This document shows, piece by piece, positions 40,345 through 52,745 of a stretch of 64,000 nt of DNA. Location of the stretch: contig OZ025886.1 of assembly GCA_964019415.1 (NCBI GenBank), positions 4,118,201 through 4,182,200 on the forward strand, in the 5' to 3' direction. The number at the start of each line of letters is the position of its first letter. The first letter of the stretch is position 1. The stretch is from Ianthella basta. Lineage: Eukaryota; Porifera; Demospongiae; Verongiida; Ianthellidae. The translations under genes were made by a program, and so were the position numbers. Below the pieces are notes generated by a model. It was given only the letters and a program-made list of their open reading frames with translations. It made no database searches and had not been told where the DNA came from.

Positions 40345-40503
40345 CATCTGCTGTTCTGAAGTGAGGGCTTCTCAGCTGGCTCAGGCATCAGAAAGGGTTG
40401 GTTCTCTAAAACCAGCTTCACAACAGGGTTGAACACCTTGCCAACGTTTCAACCCTGTTGTGAAGCTGGTATTAGAGAACCAACCCTTTCATCTGCTGTT
40501 CTG
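40345..40503. mobile_element. 131-bp foldback insertion with 14-bp target duplication
   Basis: CATCTGCTGTTCTG occurs at 40345-40358 and again at 40490-40503; paralogous sites at about 35490 and 46410 have one copy and no insert. The insert (40359-40489) contains a near-perfect inverted repeat of about 43 bp per arm (AAAGGGTTGGTTCTCT... to ...AGAGAACCAACCCTTT). On the minus strand it carries CAGGGTTGAAACGTT, also present at the 3' end of the Penelope-like element at 48595-48609. Confidence 0.85.
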
Positions 40504-42243
<1,740 letters not shown>

Positions 42244-43320
42244 TCATTGAATGAATATCTCAAGGATCTCCAGGTAGATGTCTTCATCTTCAATATTGAA
42301 ATTGCCACAAATGCGCACCTCAATGTCCCCGCTCACTTCCTGTGGGAGGGTCCTACAGAACCATGGCATCCCAGCCTGTGCACAGCAGGTGTTGCCTGGA
42401 CCACATCCATCACCGTCCCACAGAGGGTCTTCAAGGGCTATTCGTTTGTTGTCTTGCCAACGACCAGTTATTCCAGACTCTCAGTAGTAGTCTAGTCCAA
42501 CAAAGGCAGGAGGATTGGGGCCAGGGTACTTAGCACAGGGACAGTTGTAGCCACCATTATTATTGTGGTCATCAGAGAGTCCAGCGGCATATGTCCAGAG
42601 ATGGTGACGAGGATGCCCATATGTGATGGAGACACCATCAACATAGTAGGAGTTGATGTCATTTGTAGGCGGCTGGAAGGCATCAGGGGAGTAGTACTGG
42701 TAGCCCCTTGCCTGTCCACAAACACGATTGTAATGAAAATTGTATGTGGGAAAGACGACCGAAGTACAGCCACCTCCACTGTTTGAGCGTCCACAGAGTT
42801 TCCGTGGTGAGTTAATCTGCCTCATTGGCACAGGGCAGACAGCTTGTGGAAGGGTCATGTTAATGTATGCAACTCTTGCCCACCCAGTAGTGCCACAGTG
42901 ATAGGTCTCCAGGTCACAGAATACCTTCTTAACAATGTTTGGCATTAGCAGCCAGTACATGCCAGATGGTGCCAGTGGGTCACAGTCCATGATGTCTCTA
43001 CAGCTCTTTGCTGGTGTGTGTGGCTCCTTGCCTAGCGTGGGGGTGCATTGGGGCAGTCCTAGCGGCCTTGACTGGTTCTTTATCCACTCTATAAGGGTCT
43101 TCTGTAGTTCTTCCTTGATGTCCTGTTTCAGTTCCTTAGCCTCACTGTGGGAGAGTCCTCCTGGAGTTCCTGGTGGACCAGGTATGAGCTGTGGGCCGGT
43201 GGTAGGAGTGGGGGGTGGCTGGTCCTTTGCCTGTCGCTTGGCCGTACCCAGAGACTGGTTAGCAGAGGCAGTAGTCACCAACAGAATCACCATCAGGGTG
43301 GTGGAAGTGGTGAAAAGCAT
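42244..43320 (-). pseudogene. Class B ficolin-like gene with one nonsense codon (gene 9)
   Basis: Class B leader from the ATG at 43320 (or 43374 upstream), TAKRQ, Pro/Thr linker, GPPGTPGGLSHSEA, stalk and Cys-rich domain. A TGA at 42483-42481 replaces the Cys codon TGC in the otherwise invariant YYCESG. After it the same frame runs open to a TGA at 42246-42244, ending IYLEILEIFIQ. The basic site reads GTAKRQ where other class B copies have RAKRQ, so the furin-type consensus is lost. It is the tandem paralogue of the gene at 36201 but has a different tail. Selenocysteine is unlikely: there is no evidence of a SECIS element and the other class B copies use TGC here. Confidence 0.85.
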
Positions 43321-43375
43321 GATCTTCACTCTGTCTGTATATAACAGCTCTCTTGTGGCAGCTTGGTTGTTCACT

Positions 43376-44159
43376 GGTCACTGGCACTGGTTTTCACTGA
43401 TAAACATACTTGAAATGCTTTAATTGTTTATGTGTCACTGAGGGTAGAGAGGGCATGTTTTCAGTGATTTAGGTACAAATGCAGCAATAATTGGGGCAAG
43501 CCTGTGTGAGCCTCCTCTGGTGCAGTCTACACTTGGGGTCAGTGGGTTACCTTTATGTCTTTCTCCTTACCATGCACCATCACCACATAGTGCAAATTTC
43601 CATTATGTAATAATGTGCATACAGCATATGTGTCAGTGCTACTATAGGAGCAAGACCACCAGTGCAAATTGCAGTGGGTGATCACCACTATAGTGCAAGT
43701 AGAGTATTTGCACTTGTTGATGGAAGGAAAACACCACCAGGGAAGTTGCAGATGGTCAAGGGGACTGGATATCAGCATTGACCAGCACAAGTTGGAGCAG
43801 GATGCAGCACCAATGCAACTTGCACATATGCAACTGTGAATCTTGGCAGAGTTGTATAATTGTATGTATGTATGTATGTATGTATGTATGTATGTATGTA
43901 TGTATGTATGTATGTATGTATGTATGTACGTATGTATGTGTGTGTGTATGTATGTACGCATGTATGAATGTATGTATGTTGGGCCATGTTTCAGCTCCCA
44001 TGTTAGATTTTAACACAATGTTCAAATTTCCTCAAACTTAATTATATGATTAGTGACTATGATCAGTTCATGAGCATCATTCAATGCAAATGAAATAAAG
44101 CCATTGCACAACCACACTATGTTTGTTGTGTGAATACCATTGACAATGACTGCAACATG
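43376..44159. other. Spacer of the 6-kb repeat unit, second copy
   Basis: Duplicate of 37330-38075. An (ATGT)n tract occupies 43862-43978. No gene. Confidence 0.7.
43862..43978. repeat. (ATGT)n microsatellite, expanded copy
   Basis: Longer and purer than its paralogue at 37818-37898. Confidence 0.95.
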
Positions 44160-44378
44160 TTATGATTTTGCAAAATGGTTCTTGCAAATTTGAAAGAAAG
44201 TTTGCTTTCTGGACAGAACTGACTTGTTCCTCACACCCTCAAGTTCTCTGAGCCATGACACACTCTTGGAGTGACTGTCACTCACCCTGTCACTGCTCCC
44301 CCCACCCCTCCCCAGACAGTAATAAGCAAAGCAGTAGCCCGTCATGAAGGCATCCACCCCCGACCGGTGTGAGTGCAT
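44160..44378 (-). pseudogene. TOE1-like nuclease C-terminal fragment, copy b
   Basis: Reads HRSGVDAFMTGYCFAYYCLG and WLRELEGVRNKSVLSRK; nearly identical to copy a, as expected from the 6-kb tandem duplication. Confidence 0.5.
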
Positions 44379-44419
44379 TGTTGACTCTGTTTCTATGGCA
44401 ATAAAACTATACTGGGAGC

Positions 44420-45121
44420 CTGATCATCTGCAGCCTGAGCAAAGAAGCTCACAAGTTAGAAAGAAGTGCAACATTGTACATGTGATCTTACCTATATAAA
44501 GAGTCCTTGAACTGTTGGCATGCACCCTGCTTCACCTGCTGTTGGCTCCAGTTTGTGTACATGTGTGTACGTATGCATGTGGTCGCATAGATGCGGGCTG
44601 TATAATTTATGTGTACCATCATAGTGCACTGTGTGTTTGTTATCAGAACTTACATACATAACTACAGTATAGTGCTGTTTCATAAGCATATGTAGCATTA
44701 ATTGGCAGAAGTTGAGAAGAGCACCTTTAAGGATATATACATGTAACTGGATAATGTACTTACAGTATGCTTGCCAAAATTCTTGTGACTCCTGCCACTA
44801 TATGCATGTGAAGCACCATCTCCACAACACCTTTGATGTGTCCGTTTGTAATTTGTGTAGCACATAGCTAGCCAACTGCTCGAGGTACTTACGAATACAT
44901 TACTGTAGCAGCTATAGTTTTTGGATACAGTAAGCTTCAGCACAACTGTGTGTGCATATTCTATATACATCTATTTCACGATAACTCTTACTTGTTCCTA
45001 CAGTTGATCTGTTCAACATGCTTGTGCTACTCAAGATTTCACTTGCACAATAGTAATGGTAAGCCTATTGTGTTGCTGAGGTGCTGTTCCTAGTGTTGCA
45101 TTGCTCTCTACTTGTGTACGT
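44420..45121. other. Spacer of the 6-kb repeat unit, second copy
   Basis: Duplicate of 38370-39033. No supported gene. Confidence 0.65.
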
Positions 45122-46219
45122 TCACTGGACATACACCTCCACTAGCTCTACATAGATCTCTTCATTTGCAGTAACTTCATCACCACAAATGCGCATCTCA
45201 ATGTCCTCACTCACTTCATGTGGGAGAGTCCTACAGAACCATGGCATCCCAGCCTGTGCACAGCAGGTGTTGCCTGGACCGCATCCATCACCGTCCCACA
45301 GAGGGTCTTCAAAGGTTATTCGCTGGTTGTCCTGATATCGACCGGTAATTCCTGACTCACAGTAGTAATCCAGTCCAACAAAGGCAGGAGGATTGGGACC
45401 AGGGTACTTGGCACAGGGACAGTTGTAGACACCACCATAATTGTAGTCATCAGAGAGTCCAGAGGCATATGTCCAGAGATGGTGACGAGGGTTCCCATAT
45501 GTGATGGAGACACCATCAACATAGTAGGAGTTGATATCATTTGTGGGCGACTGGAAGGCATCAGGGGTGAAGTACTGGTAGCCCCTTGCCTGTCCGCAGA
45601 CCTTGCTGTAGTGGATGCCATCAACAGGGTATGTAACACTGGAACATCCTGGAGCTGTGCGCCGTCCACACAGCTTGGCAGGTGTGTTGATCTGTCGGAG
45701 TGAGGCAGGACAGCTAGCTCCTGGTTCACTCATGTTGAAGTACACCACCCTCATCCACCCTCCCTTGATGTTGCAGTGGGTAGTTTCCATGTCGCAGAAG
45801 ACCTCCCGGCACTCAGTGGTGTCACTCTTCAGCCAGTAGTATCCAGATGGAGAAGAAGGGTTGCAACGGAAGATCTCCCTGCAGGACTTGGCTGGTTTGT
45901 ATGAAGTCAATCCCAGTGAGCGAGGACAGGGAGGTTCTTCTGTGTTGCATTTAGTCATTGCCTGTTCAATTCTCTCCAGTGCACCGGTCAGTTCATCAGT
46001 CAGGTTCTTCACACTGTCCTTGAGACTTGTGTTGATGTCTTTCACTCCCTTTACAAGACTGACCTCAGTGTAGGAGCAGGTCCCTGGGGGGCCAGGTGGA
46101 CCCTGCACTACCTGACAAGTGTTTCCGGTGATTGGCTGATTGGTTGTCTTTTGTGCTACTACAGAGGCTGTTCCCACCATGAGGGCCACTAGTAGCAGCA
46201 GCTTGGCTTTGCTCCCCAT
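45122..46219 (-). CDS. Secreted ficolin-like protein, class A, short stalk and short linker (gene 10)
   Basis: Intronless, 365 aa from the ATG at 46219 (MGSKAKLLLLVALMVGTA leader); the frame is also open upstream to 46330. The Thr/Gln linker is shortened: QKTTNQPITGNTC lacks the QPDTQT...QT segment of the other copies, an in-frame deletion. GPPGPPGTC, short stalk, then a full Cys-rich domain. Loop 1 is QSPT, loop 2 YGGVY, loop 3 RYQDNQ. RITFEDP replaces the usual RIALEDP, and the sequence after WFCRTLP is HEVSEDIEMRIC. Tail TANEEIYVELVEVYVQ. It is the tandem paralogue of the gene at 40167; loops 1 and 2 and parts of the linker differ most. Confidence 0.87.
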   Translation of the reverse strand: MGSKAKLLLLVALMVGTASVVAQKTTNQPITGNTCQVVQGPPGPPGTCSYTEVSLVKGVKDINTSLKDSVKNLTDELTGALERIEQAMTKCNTEEPPCPRSLGLTSYKPAKSCREIFRCNPSSPSGYYWLKSDTTECREVFCDMETTHCNIKGGWMRVVYFNMSEPGASCPASLRQINTPAKLCGRRTAPGCSSVTYPVDGIHYSKVCGQARGYQYFTPDAFQSPTNDINSYYVDGVSITYGNPRHHLWTYASGLSDDYNYGGVYNCPCAKYPGPNPPAFVGLDYYCESGITGRYQDNQRITFEDPLWDGDGCGPGNTCCAQAGMPWFCRTLPHEVSEDIEMRICGDEVTANEEIYVELVEVYVQ

Positions 46220-46679
46220 TCTGATTGATTCACTGAAAAGTGTATGGCTACAAACAGACTGAAACCTTTGAGAACTGACCCATGCTCCATTTGGTAAAGA
46301 AACCCAACTGCCTTGACCCCATGCACCCATGCACTAGTTGCTGAGGTGTACACAAAATAATGCAATCATGTAATAGCTAACATGCACTTATAAGGTGGAC
46401 TGACATCTGCTGTTCTGGGGGTGCCTCTGATTAGGAAGTCATTGACAACTCTGTAGCTCCGTATATGCATACGTATATCCTCACTTGCTATTGTTACCTG
46501 TGGCTACACTCTTGACATTGAACACCATGCCCAAAGTACCATAAACTTTTGCATAACAGCCAGCTACAGATTTTTCTTATATTATTATTATGTGTAAACT
46601 ATAGTATTTCTAGTATGATATCAGTTCCAAACTGTTGTGCTGCTATGTAAGTTTTGAGTTTCACACAAAATTACTAGCT
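46220..46679. other. Gene 10 upstream flank
   Basis: Second-type class A promoter flank, with CTTATAAG on the plus strand near 46388, then spacer shared with 42000-42240. No gene. Confidence 0.6.
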
Positions 46680-46940
46680 ATTTGTGAGGCCTCTCATTGA
46701 ATGAATATCTCAAGGATCTCCAGATAGATGTCTTCATCTCCAGTATCGAAATCTGCACAAATGCACACTTCAATGTCCCCACTAACTTCCTGTGGGAGGG
46801 TCCTGCAGAGCCATGGCATCCCAGCCTGTGCACAGCAGGTGTTGCCTGGACCACATCCATCACCGTCCCACAGAGGGTCTTCAAGGGCTATTCTATTATT
46901 GTCCTGCCAACGACCAGTGAATTCAGACTCGCAGTATAAA
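46680..46940 (-). pseudogene. Class B C-terminal fragment fused to class B promoter flank (relic 5)
   Basis: About 75 codons of the class B end survive (GRWQDNNRIALEDPLWDGDGC region to LEILEIFIQ). At about 46940 it passes straight into sequence that elsewhere lies upstream of class B leaders (ACTTGAAATGCTTTAATTGT; compare 37365-37385 and 43410-43430). About 1 kb of gene was deleted. Confidence 0.85.
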
Positions 46941-46944
46941 ATAT

Positions 46945-47369
46945 ATACTTGAAATGCTTTAATTGTTTATGTGTCACTGAGGGTACAGAGGGCATGTTTT
47001 CAGTGATTTATAGGTACAAATTAGGGCAAGCCTGTGTGAGCCTCCTCTGGTGCAGTCTACACTTGGGGGTCAGTGGGTTACCTTTATGTTTTTTTTTATC
47101 TTTACCATGCACCACCACCACATAGTGCAAATTACCAGTAATGTGCATACAGCATATGTGCCCCCCAGTGGTACTAGGAGCAAGACTACCAGTGCAAATT
47201 GCAGAGGGTGATCATCATTAGTGCAAGTAGAGCATTTCCACTTGTTGATAGAAGGAAAAACACCACCAGGCAAGTTGCAGAAGGTCAAGGGGACTGGATA
47301 CCAGCATTGAACGGCACAAGTTGGAGCAGGATGCAGTGACTAGTACCATTCAATGCAACTGAAACGAAG
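46945..47369. other. Third copy of the repeat-unit spacer
   Basis: Diverged match to 37385-38040 and 43435-44120, without the (ATGT)n tract. No gene. Confidence 0.6.
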
Positions 47370-47652
47370 TCATTGCACGACCACACTATGTTTGCTGTGT
47401 GAATACCAATGACAATGGCTGCAACATATCATGAGGATTTTGTGACATTTTTGCAAAATGACTCTTGCAAATTTGAAGGGGAATATGGTCTTTCCAGACA
47501 GGGCTAACTTGTTCCTCACACCCTCAAGTTCTCCAAGCCATGATGTACTCTTGGAGTGACTGTCACTCACCCTGTCACTGCTCTCCCCACCCCTCCCCAG
47601 ACAGTAGTAAGCAAAATAGCAGCCCGTCATGAAGGCATCCACCCCTGACCTG
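47370..47652 (-). pseudogene. TOE1-like nuclease C-terminal fragment, copy c
   Basis: Reads DRSGVDAFMTGCYFAYYCLG and WLGELEGVRNKLALSGK. The Penelope-like element is inserted just upstream of the fragment on the minus strand; the target-site sequence encodes the residues before DRSG. Confidence 0.5.
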
Positions 47653-48694
47653 TCTGAGTGCATTCCTTGAACATCTGAATGGCCAATATGAAGAGATCCA
47701 GTTCACCATGGAAGAAGAGACTGAGGGATCTATCCCCTTTCTTGACGTCCATGTGAAGAAAGATGGGAGATAATTGGTCACCAGTGTTTACAGGAAGCCA
47801 ACCCATACTGACGGCTATCTCCACTACAGTTCGCACCACCATCCAATGGTCAAGTCGGGTATAGCAGACTGCCTCCACCACAGAGCTGAACGGATTTGCA
47901 AACAAAAGCCTGCTCTGACAGGCGAAAGGAAGCATGTCCAGAACGTTCTGATGGCGAATGGCTACCCCAGATGAGCAGCTATGAAGAAGCGAAAGAGCAG
48001 GAGAGATGCCCATCGGAGTGGCCAACCAAAGGCCAGAGTGTTCCTGCCATACATAAAGGGCCTCAGTGAGAAGATCGGTAGAGCATGCAGGCCATTGGGA
48101 ATTCAGACAACTTTCAGTTCCAGAAACACCCTTAGGAGATCCCTCACAAAAGTGAAGGAAACACAAAGCATGATGGATGTGAAGGGAGTTGTGTATTTCA
48201 TCCCCTGTGCTGAATGCTCAGCTGTCTATGTTGGTGAGACGGGGAGAACACTGAAAGTCCGTATGGCAGAACCCAGGAGGGCGGTGAAGAACATGAATCC
48301 CAAAAATGGAATTGCCATGCATGTCCAAAAGATTGCACACGCCATCGACTGGCAAGAAGCAAGGATCCTTGTGAGAGAAGAAAACTGGGGAAGAAGAAGG
48401 GTTCTGGAAGCCCTTGAGATCCAGCAAAGAAGACCAATGATGAACCTGGATGCTGGTCTAATTCTGGATCCATCGTGGACACCTTTTCTTCGCCCAAGCA
48501 GAAGTCACATGATTGGAAGTGCTACGGCGGGAAGTCCAAACCCTATATAAGGGGGGCACCCTTCGTGGCACTTCAACTTGCTGATGACGACCCTCAGGGT
48601 TGAAACGTTCAAGATGAATCACTCTCTTCAACAGATTGTGCTTATTAACGCTCCTGAATCAGACAGAATTGTCACATCATCATCTGAGTGCATT
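47653..48694 (+). mobile_element. 5'-truncated Penelope-like element with GIY-YIG endonuclease, 12-bp target duplications
   Basis: TCTGAGTGCATT at 47653-47664 is repeated exactly at 48683-48694, and paralogous sites have it once, so the insert is 47665-48682 (1018 bp). It reads the end of a reverse transcriptase (IPFLDVHVKKDG, then SVYRKPTHTDGYLHYSSHH and ANGYP), followed from about 48180 by a GIY-YIG endonuclease: VVYFIPCAECSAVYVGETGR, AMHV, then RRVLEALEIQ and MNLDAGL. Stops at about 47771 and 47972 show it is dead. RT plus GIY-YIG is the hallmark of Penelope-like elements. The long RT domain is missing at the 5' side, as expected for truncated insertion. A TATATAA is at about 48544-48550. 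Confidence 0.92.
48581..48606 (+). ncRNA. Possible hammerhead-ribozyme core in the Penelope-like element
   Basis: CTGATGA (48581-48587), a short hairpin (GACCC-TCA-GGGTT) and GAAAC (48602-48606) occur in the order of a hammerhead core. Hammerhead motifs are known from Penelope-like elements. Stem I and stem III partners are not clear, and the first stem II pair is a mismatch, so activity is doubtful. Confidence 0.4.
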
Positions 48695-49682
48695 GTTGAC
48701 TCTGTTACTATGGCAATGAAACTATAAAATTATAACACTATAATATACTTGAAGCCTGATCATATTCGGGTGTACTGTAATTGTATGGATGTCTTTAGCT
48801 GGTCTCACAGGCCAGTCCAATGTGTATACCTGCATGGCATGTGGATGTCCAGCAGATGGGAAGAATTTGAAGTGTGTGGAAACAGTGGAGATTACATTGC
48901 GGTCCTGTGCATGCATGTATATAGAGAGTACACTCAAATTAGACCTTGCACATGTGACAGTGTGACCATTACCCATTCAGTTAGTGAACGTAGTACCAGG
49001 TTGTGTATTCCACTCCATGATTAGCTATGTATGAATGTTTCAAGAAAGTGGTGAAGAAGACAACACATCCTGAAACTGACCTTGTTATGTGGTCTAAGTG
49101 TGTATGCTGTGTAATGGTCACCCTGCATGCAGTGGAGGACTGTTCATATGGACCACTTTGTACTCCAATGCTATGGCAACAGGACATGCAACTCTGACAA
49201 GAAAGGAAACACCCATACACACATAAGAGTGTAAGATTACATGATGCGTGCACCCAAGTGCAAGATGCCATCAATTGTGTTGCATGCATGGCTAGCTAGT
49301 ACAAGATGCATGGGGATAAGTGATGTCAAGGGCAATGTGTATTTTTATGGTATATATGTACCTCCAACTGCATACAGTAATCTATTTTCGCAAACAGAAT
49401 CAATGGCCTACACACACACAGGTGTGTCATCTAGATCACTTACAGTAATTACTTGTGATTCTGCCATGATTGTTTACAACCATATCAAACACCAAGCCTA
49501 GCTACAATATGGTTTGTGAAACAACTTATAAAGTACGTACATGCACTGCAGACTTCAGAAATTAATGATAACAGTTCTGGAAATTCTACTATACTGGATT
49601 CCGAAAGTGTACTAAGTGTTAACCCTTATGCATGCAGTGTCATTTCTACTCATCAGGACATACATACTGTAGTCCGGGCCTC
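48695..49682. other. Spacer between Penelope-like insertion and gene 11
   Basis: 49290-49682 resembles 53880-54187. No supported gene. Confidence 0.55.
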
Positions 49683-50774
49683 TCACTGCACGAATATCTC
49701 AAGGATCTCCAGATAGGTATCTTCATCAGCATCACGATCACCATCAGCACAAATGCGCACTTCAATGTCCTCACTCACTTCCCGTGGGAGGGTCCTACAG
49801 AACCATGGCATCCCAGCCTGTGCACAGCAGGTGTTGCCTGGACCACATCCATCACCGTCCCACAGAGGGTCTTCAAGGGCTATTCGCCTGTTGTCTTGCC
49901 AACGACCAGTTATTCCAGACTCGCAGTAGTAGTCCAGTCCAACAAAGGCAGGAGGTGCGGTACCAGGGTACTTAGCACAGGGACAGTTGTAGACACCACC
50001 ACCATGATTGTAGTCATCAGAGAGTCCAGCGGCATATGTCCAGAGATGGTGACGAGGGTGCCCATATGTGATGGAGACACCATCAACATAGTGGGAGTTG
50101 ATGTCATTTGTAGTAGGCTTGAAGGCATCAGTGGAGTAGTACTGGTAACCCCTTGCCTGTCCACAAACATGCTTGTACGGAAAACTGTATGTGGGAAAGA
50201 CGACCGAAGTACAGCCACCTCCACTGTTTGAGCGCCCACAGAGTTTCCGTGGTGAGTTAATCTGCCTCATTGGCACAGGGCAGACAGCTTGTGGATGGGT
50301 CATGTTAATGTATGCAACTCTCGTCCACCCAGTAGTGCCACAGTGATAGGTCTCCAGGTCACAGAATACCTTCTTAACAATGTTCGGCATTTGCAGCCAG
50401 TACATGCCAGATGGTGCCAGTGGGTCACAGTCCATGATGTCTCTACAGCTCTTTGCTGGTGTGTGTGGCTCCTTGCCTAGTGTGGGGGTGCACTGGGACA
50501 GTCCTAGCGGCCTTGACTGGTTCTTTATCCACTCTGCAAGGGTCTCCTGCAGTTCTTCCTTGATGTCCTGTTTCAGTTCCTTAGCCTCACTGTAGGAGAG
50601 TCCTCCTGGAGTTCCTGGTGGACCAGGTATGAGCTGAGGGCAGGTGGTGGGCGTAGAAGGTAGCTGGTCCTCTCCCTGTCGCTTGGCCCTTCTCAGAGAC
50701 TGGTTAGCAGAGGCAGTAGTCACCAACAGGATCACCATCATGAAGGTGGAGGTAGTGGAAGGCATGATTATCAC
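49683..50774 (-). CDS. Secreted ficolin-like protein, class B, intact (gene 11)
   Basis: Intronless, 363 aa from the ATG at 50774, and the only complete class B frame in the window. Leader STFMMVILLVTTASA, then SLRRAKRQ, a furin-type R-x-K-R site that would cut just after the signal peptide. Pro/Thr linker with PSTPTTC, GPPGTPGG collagen-like stretch, then a charged helical stalk (EAKELKQDIKEELQETLAEW). The Cys-rich domain starts PAKSCRDIMDC and has class B features: MYWLQMPNIVKKVFC, LETYHCGTTGW, NMTHPQAVCP (N-glycosylation sequon in the class A position) and CGRSNSGGGC. From CGQARGYQYY onward it is almost class A. Loops KPTT, HGGGVY, RWQDNR; tail DEDTYLEILEIFVQ. Probable secreted oligomeric lectin-like protein. 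Confidence 0.88.
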   Translation of the reverse strand: MIIMPSTTSTFMMVILLVTTASANQSLRRAKRQGEDQLPSTPTTCPQLIPGPPGTPGGLSYSEAKELKQDIKEELQETLAEWIKNQSRPLGLSQCTPTLGKEPHTPAKSCRDIMDCDPLAPSGMYWLQMPNIVKKVFCDLETYHCGTTGWTRVAYINMTHPQAVCPVPMRQINSPRKLCGRSNSGGGCTSVVFPTYSFPYKHVCGQARGYQYYSTDAFKPTTNDINSHYVDGVSITYGHPRHHLWTYAAGLSDDYNHGGGVYNCPCAKYPGTAPPAFVGLDYYCESGITGRWQDNRRIALEDPLWDGDGCGPGNTCCAQAGMPWFCRTLPREVSEDIEVRICADGDRDADEDTYLEILEIFVQ

Positions 50775-51530
50775 TCTGTCTGTATATCAGCTCGCTTGTG
50801 GCAGCTGCAGCTTGTCTGTTCACTGGGTCACAGGCAATGGTCTCACTGACAACAATGCTAATACTTAAATTGCTGACTTTGTGGGTGCAATGGGCATGCT
50901 CTTGGTGATATATATAGCAACCATAATCATATTCATGATTTGAGGGTTGTGAATATTCTAAATAAAATGTAATGCTACATGCTATAGATGTTATGTGCAA
51001 ACCTCCATTATAAATAAACATTCTGGACCAATTAAACGGTACAGGAAGAGGGTGTATAGAGCTGCTAGACCCTGTCAATTCATAATCAGCTGCACTTGCA
51101 TAGTATAGCCCTTGCTCTGGTGTATAATTAATTTGGTGACATAATTCTGCAATCATTCAAGAGTAGCAGCTTCTTCCTCTGTAAAATTAGAGGCTGTAAT
51201 GAATGTCATTTACAGCATAACTATTTCTGTTGACTTAGTCTCTGGGGCCATGCCCCTTGGCTGCACCTAGTTCCTGTGTGGAGTCTTATGGTAGACACAC
51301 AAACAGCTGTGTTGTTGTGTTGTGTGCACTATTAATTCAGTTCCAGTTCCAAATGGGAGGCCAAAGTTCAGAGGTGAGCCCTCAGTCAAATGACATCAGC
51401 AAACAACAATATATATTTTAAGGAATGCTGTATCTGTAAATGTATTTGTATTGGTTGTTGCTGACCAATTGCTGCCTGAAATGGAGATGTGTATCTGGAT
51501 TCAATTGCAGGAGATCTTACTTATTTCAAT
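50775..51530. other. Gene 11 upstream region
   Basis: 51060-51400 is repeated at 52735-52981 plus 53808-53880 (interrupted there by a transposon). No gene supported. Confidence 0.6.
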
Positions 51531-51539
51531 GTATGTATG

Positions 51540-51570
<31 letters not shown>
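51531..51570. repeat. (ATGT)n microsatellite
   Basis: About ten pure copies of ATGT. Confidence 0.93.
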
Positions 51571-51780
51571 TGGAGTTAACCTTGGTTGAACATAGTTAAT
51601 GGCGAAACTAGGGAGCTTGGCCATATTTGGCAGTTGAACGGGAGCAAGTCACGTGTATGCGGACGTCACTACACGTTGCAGGGTTCTGCGCATGTGCGGC
51701 ACTTGCCTCGTGCTACTTCAGTGGCTCAACGTTTTTTTGCCACATAGTCCTTCTCCGACATCCCCTCACTCATCCTCCTT

Positions 51781-51840
51781 AGTCTCGCGTAGCCAGACCA
51801 CCATCTTTGCTCAGACCCAAAGATGGCGGTACGCGAGACT
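51781..51840. mobile_element. 60-bp inverted repeat, MITE-like
   Basis: AGTCTCGCGTAGCC... on the left and ...GGTACGCGAGACT on the right are inverted copies that also share CATCTTTG/CAAAGATG, with a 6-bp insertion in the left arm. CG-rich ends contrast with the surroundings. No coding capacity. Confidence 0.6.
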
Positions 51841-52453
51841 ACATCCTCCTGTTACTCAGGTCATTATACCTGTCATCTTATGATTTCCTTCGCTTCTGAA
51901 GCGTGAAAGTGTTGTGGGTCTTCTCAAGTGTGGCCATGGAATTACATTAGCCATTACCTAGGGTCCAGTACAAAGGTCAGAGGCCAAAGGTCATGAGGTC
52001 AGAGAGCAAAGGTCATGCCTGGGCGGGCTCACGCCTTCAACACTAAGCATGGTTCTAGGTGCATGTGCTGGTACCATGATTTTCCTATGGGGTTTGGTTG
52101 TTGTGTAGCCAATGGCTCTGTTAGCATGGGGAGGGGCTGGATAGCATTTATGTAGTAGCATAGCTGGACTTCAGCAAGTTAAGCGGGAGAGGGAAACATT
52201 AATGTATGTATGTATGTATGTACGTATGTAGGTATGCATGCATGCATGCATGTATGTATGGTATGTGTATAAGTATGTACGTATGTATACATGCATGTAT
52301 GTATGTAGGTATGCATAGATAATCAGGTTTATACAGTACATCATGCTCCAGCACCCACAGTAGAACCATATTGGAAATTAATTAACATCAACAGCCATTC
52401 AGTACAACTGAAATGAAGGCACTGTGTGTACAAATTGTAGCAAAGCAACCACA
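51841..52453. other. Spacer with (ATGT)-like repeat
   Basis: A degenerate ATGT/ATGC repeat lies at 52199-52310. Short direct repeats (AAAGGTCA) occur at 51975-52015. No gene. Confidence 0.55.
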
Positions 52454-52745
52454 CTATATTTGTTGTGTCAATACCAAATACACCCTGCCACATGTCATGA
52501 TGGTATTGTGACGTCTTTGCAAAACGGCTCTTGCAAATTGATGGCCATGGGGAATAGGCTTTCCAGACATGGCTAACTTGTTCCTCACACACTCAAGTTC
52601 TCCAAGCCATGATGCACTCTTGGAGTGACTGTCACTCACCTTGTCACTGCTCTCCCCACCCCTCCCCAGACAGTAGTAAGCAAAACAGTAGCTCGTCATG
52701 AAGGCATCCACCCCTAGACCTTGTTGATTCATAATCAGCTGCACT
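52454..52745 (-). pseudogene. TOE1-like nuclease C-terminal fragment, copy d
   Basis: The longest of the four fragments: GVDAFMTSYCFAYYCLG, then WLGELECVRNKLAMSGKPIP and HQFARAVLQ. The WL.E...NK...SGK..P pattern followed by QF.R is what suggests TOE1. The His of the DEDDh motif is lost here (NQQGLGVDA). A fragment, not a gene. Confidence 0.5.

Noticed and set aside
42481..42483. Selenocysteine at the TGA replacing Cys in gene 9
   Set aside because: Attractive because TGA replaces Cys, but no SECIS element is evident, the other class B copies use TGC, and two sister genes have unrelated nonsense codons.
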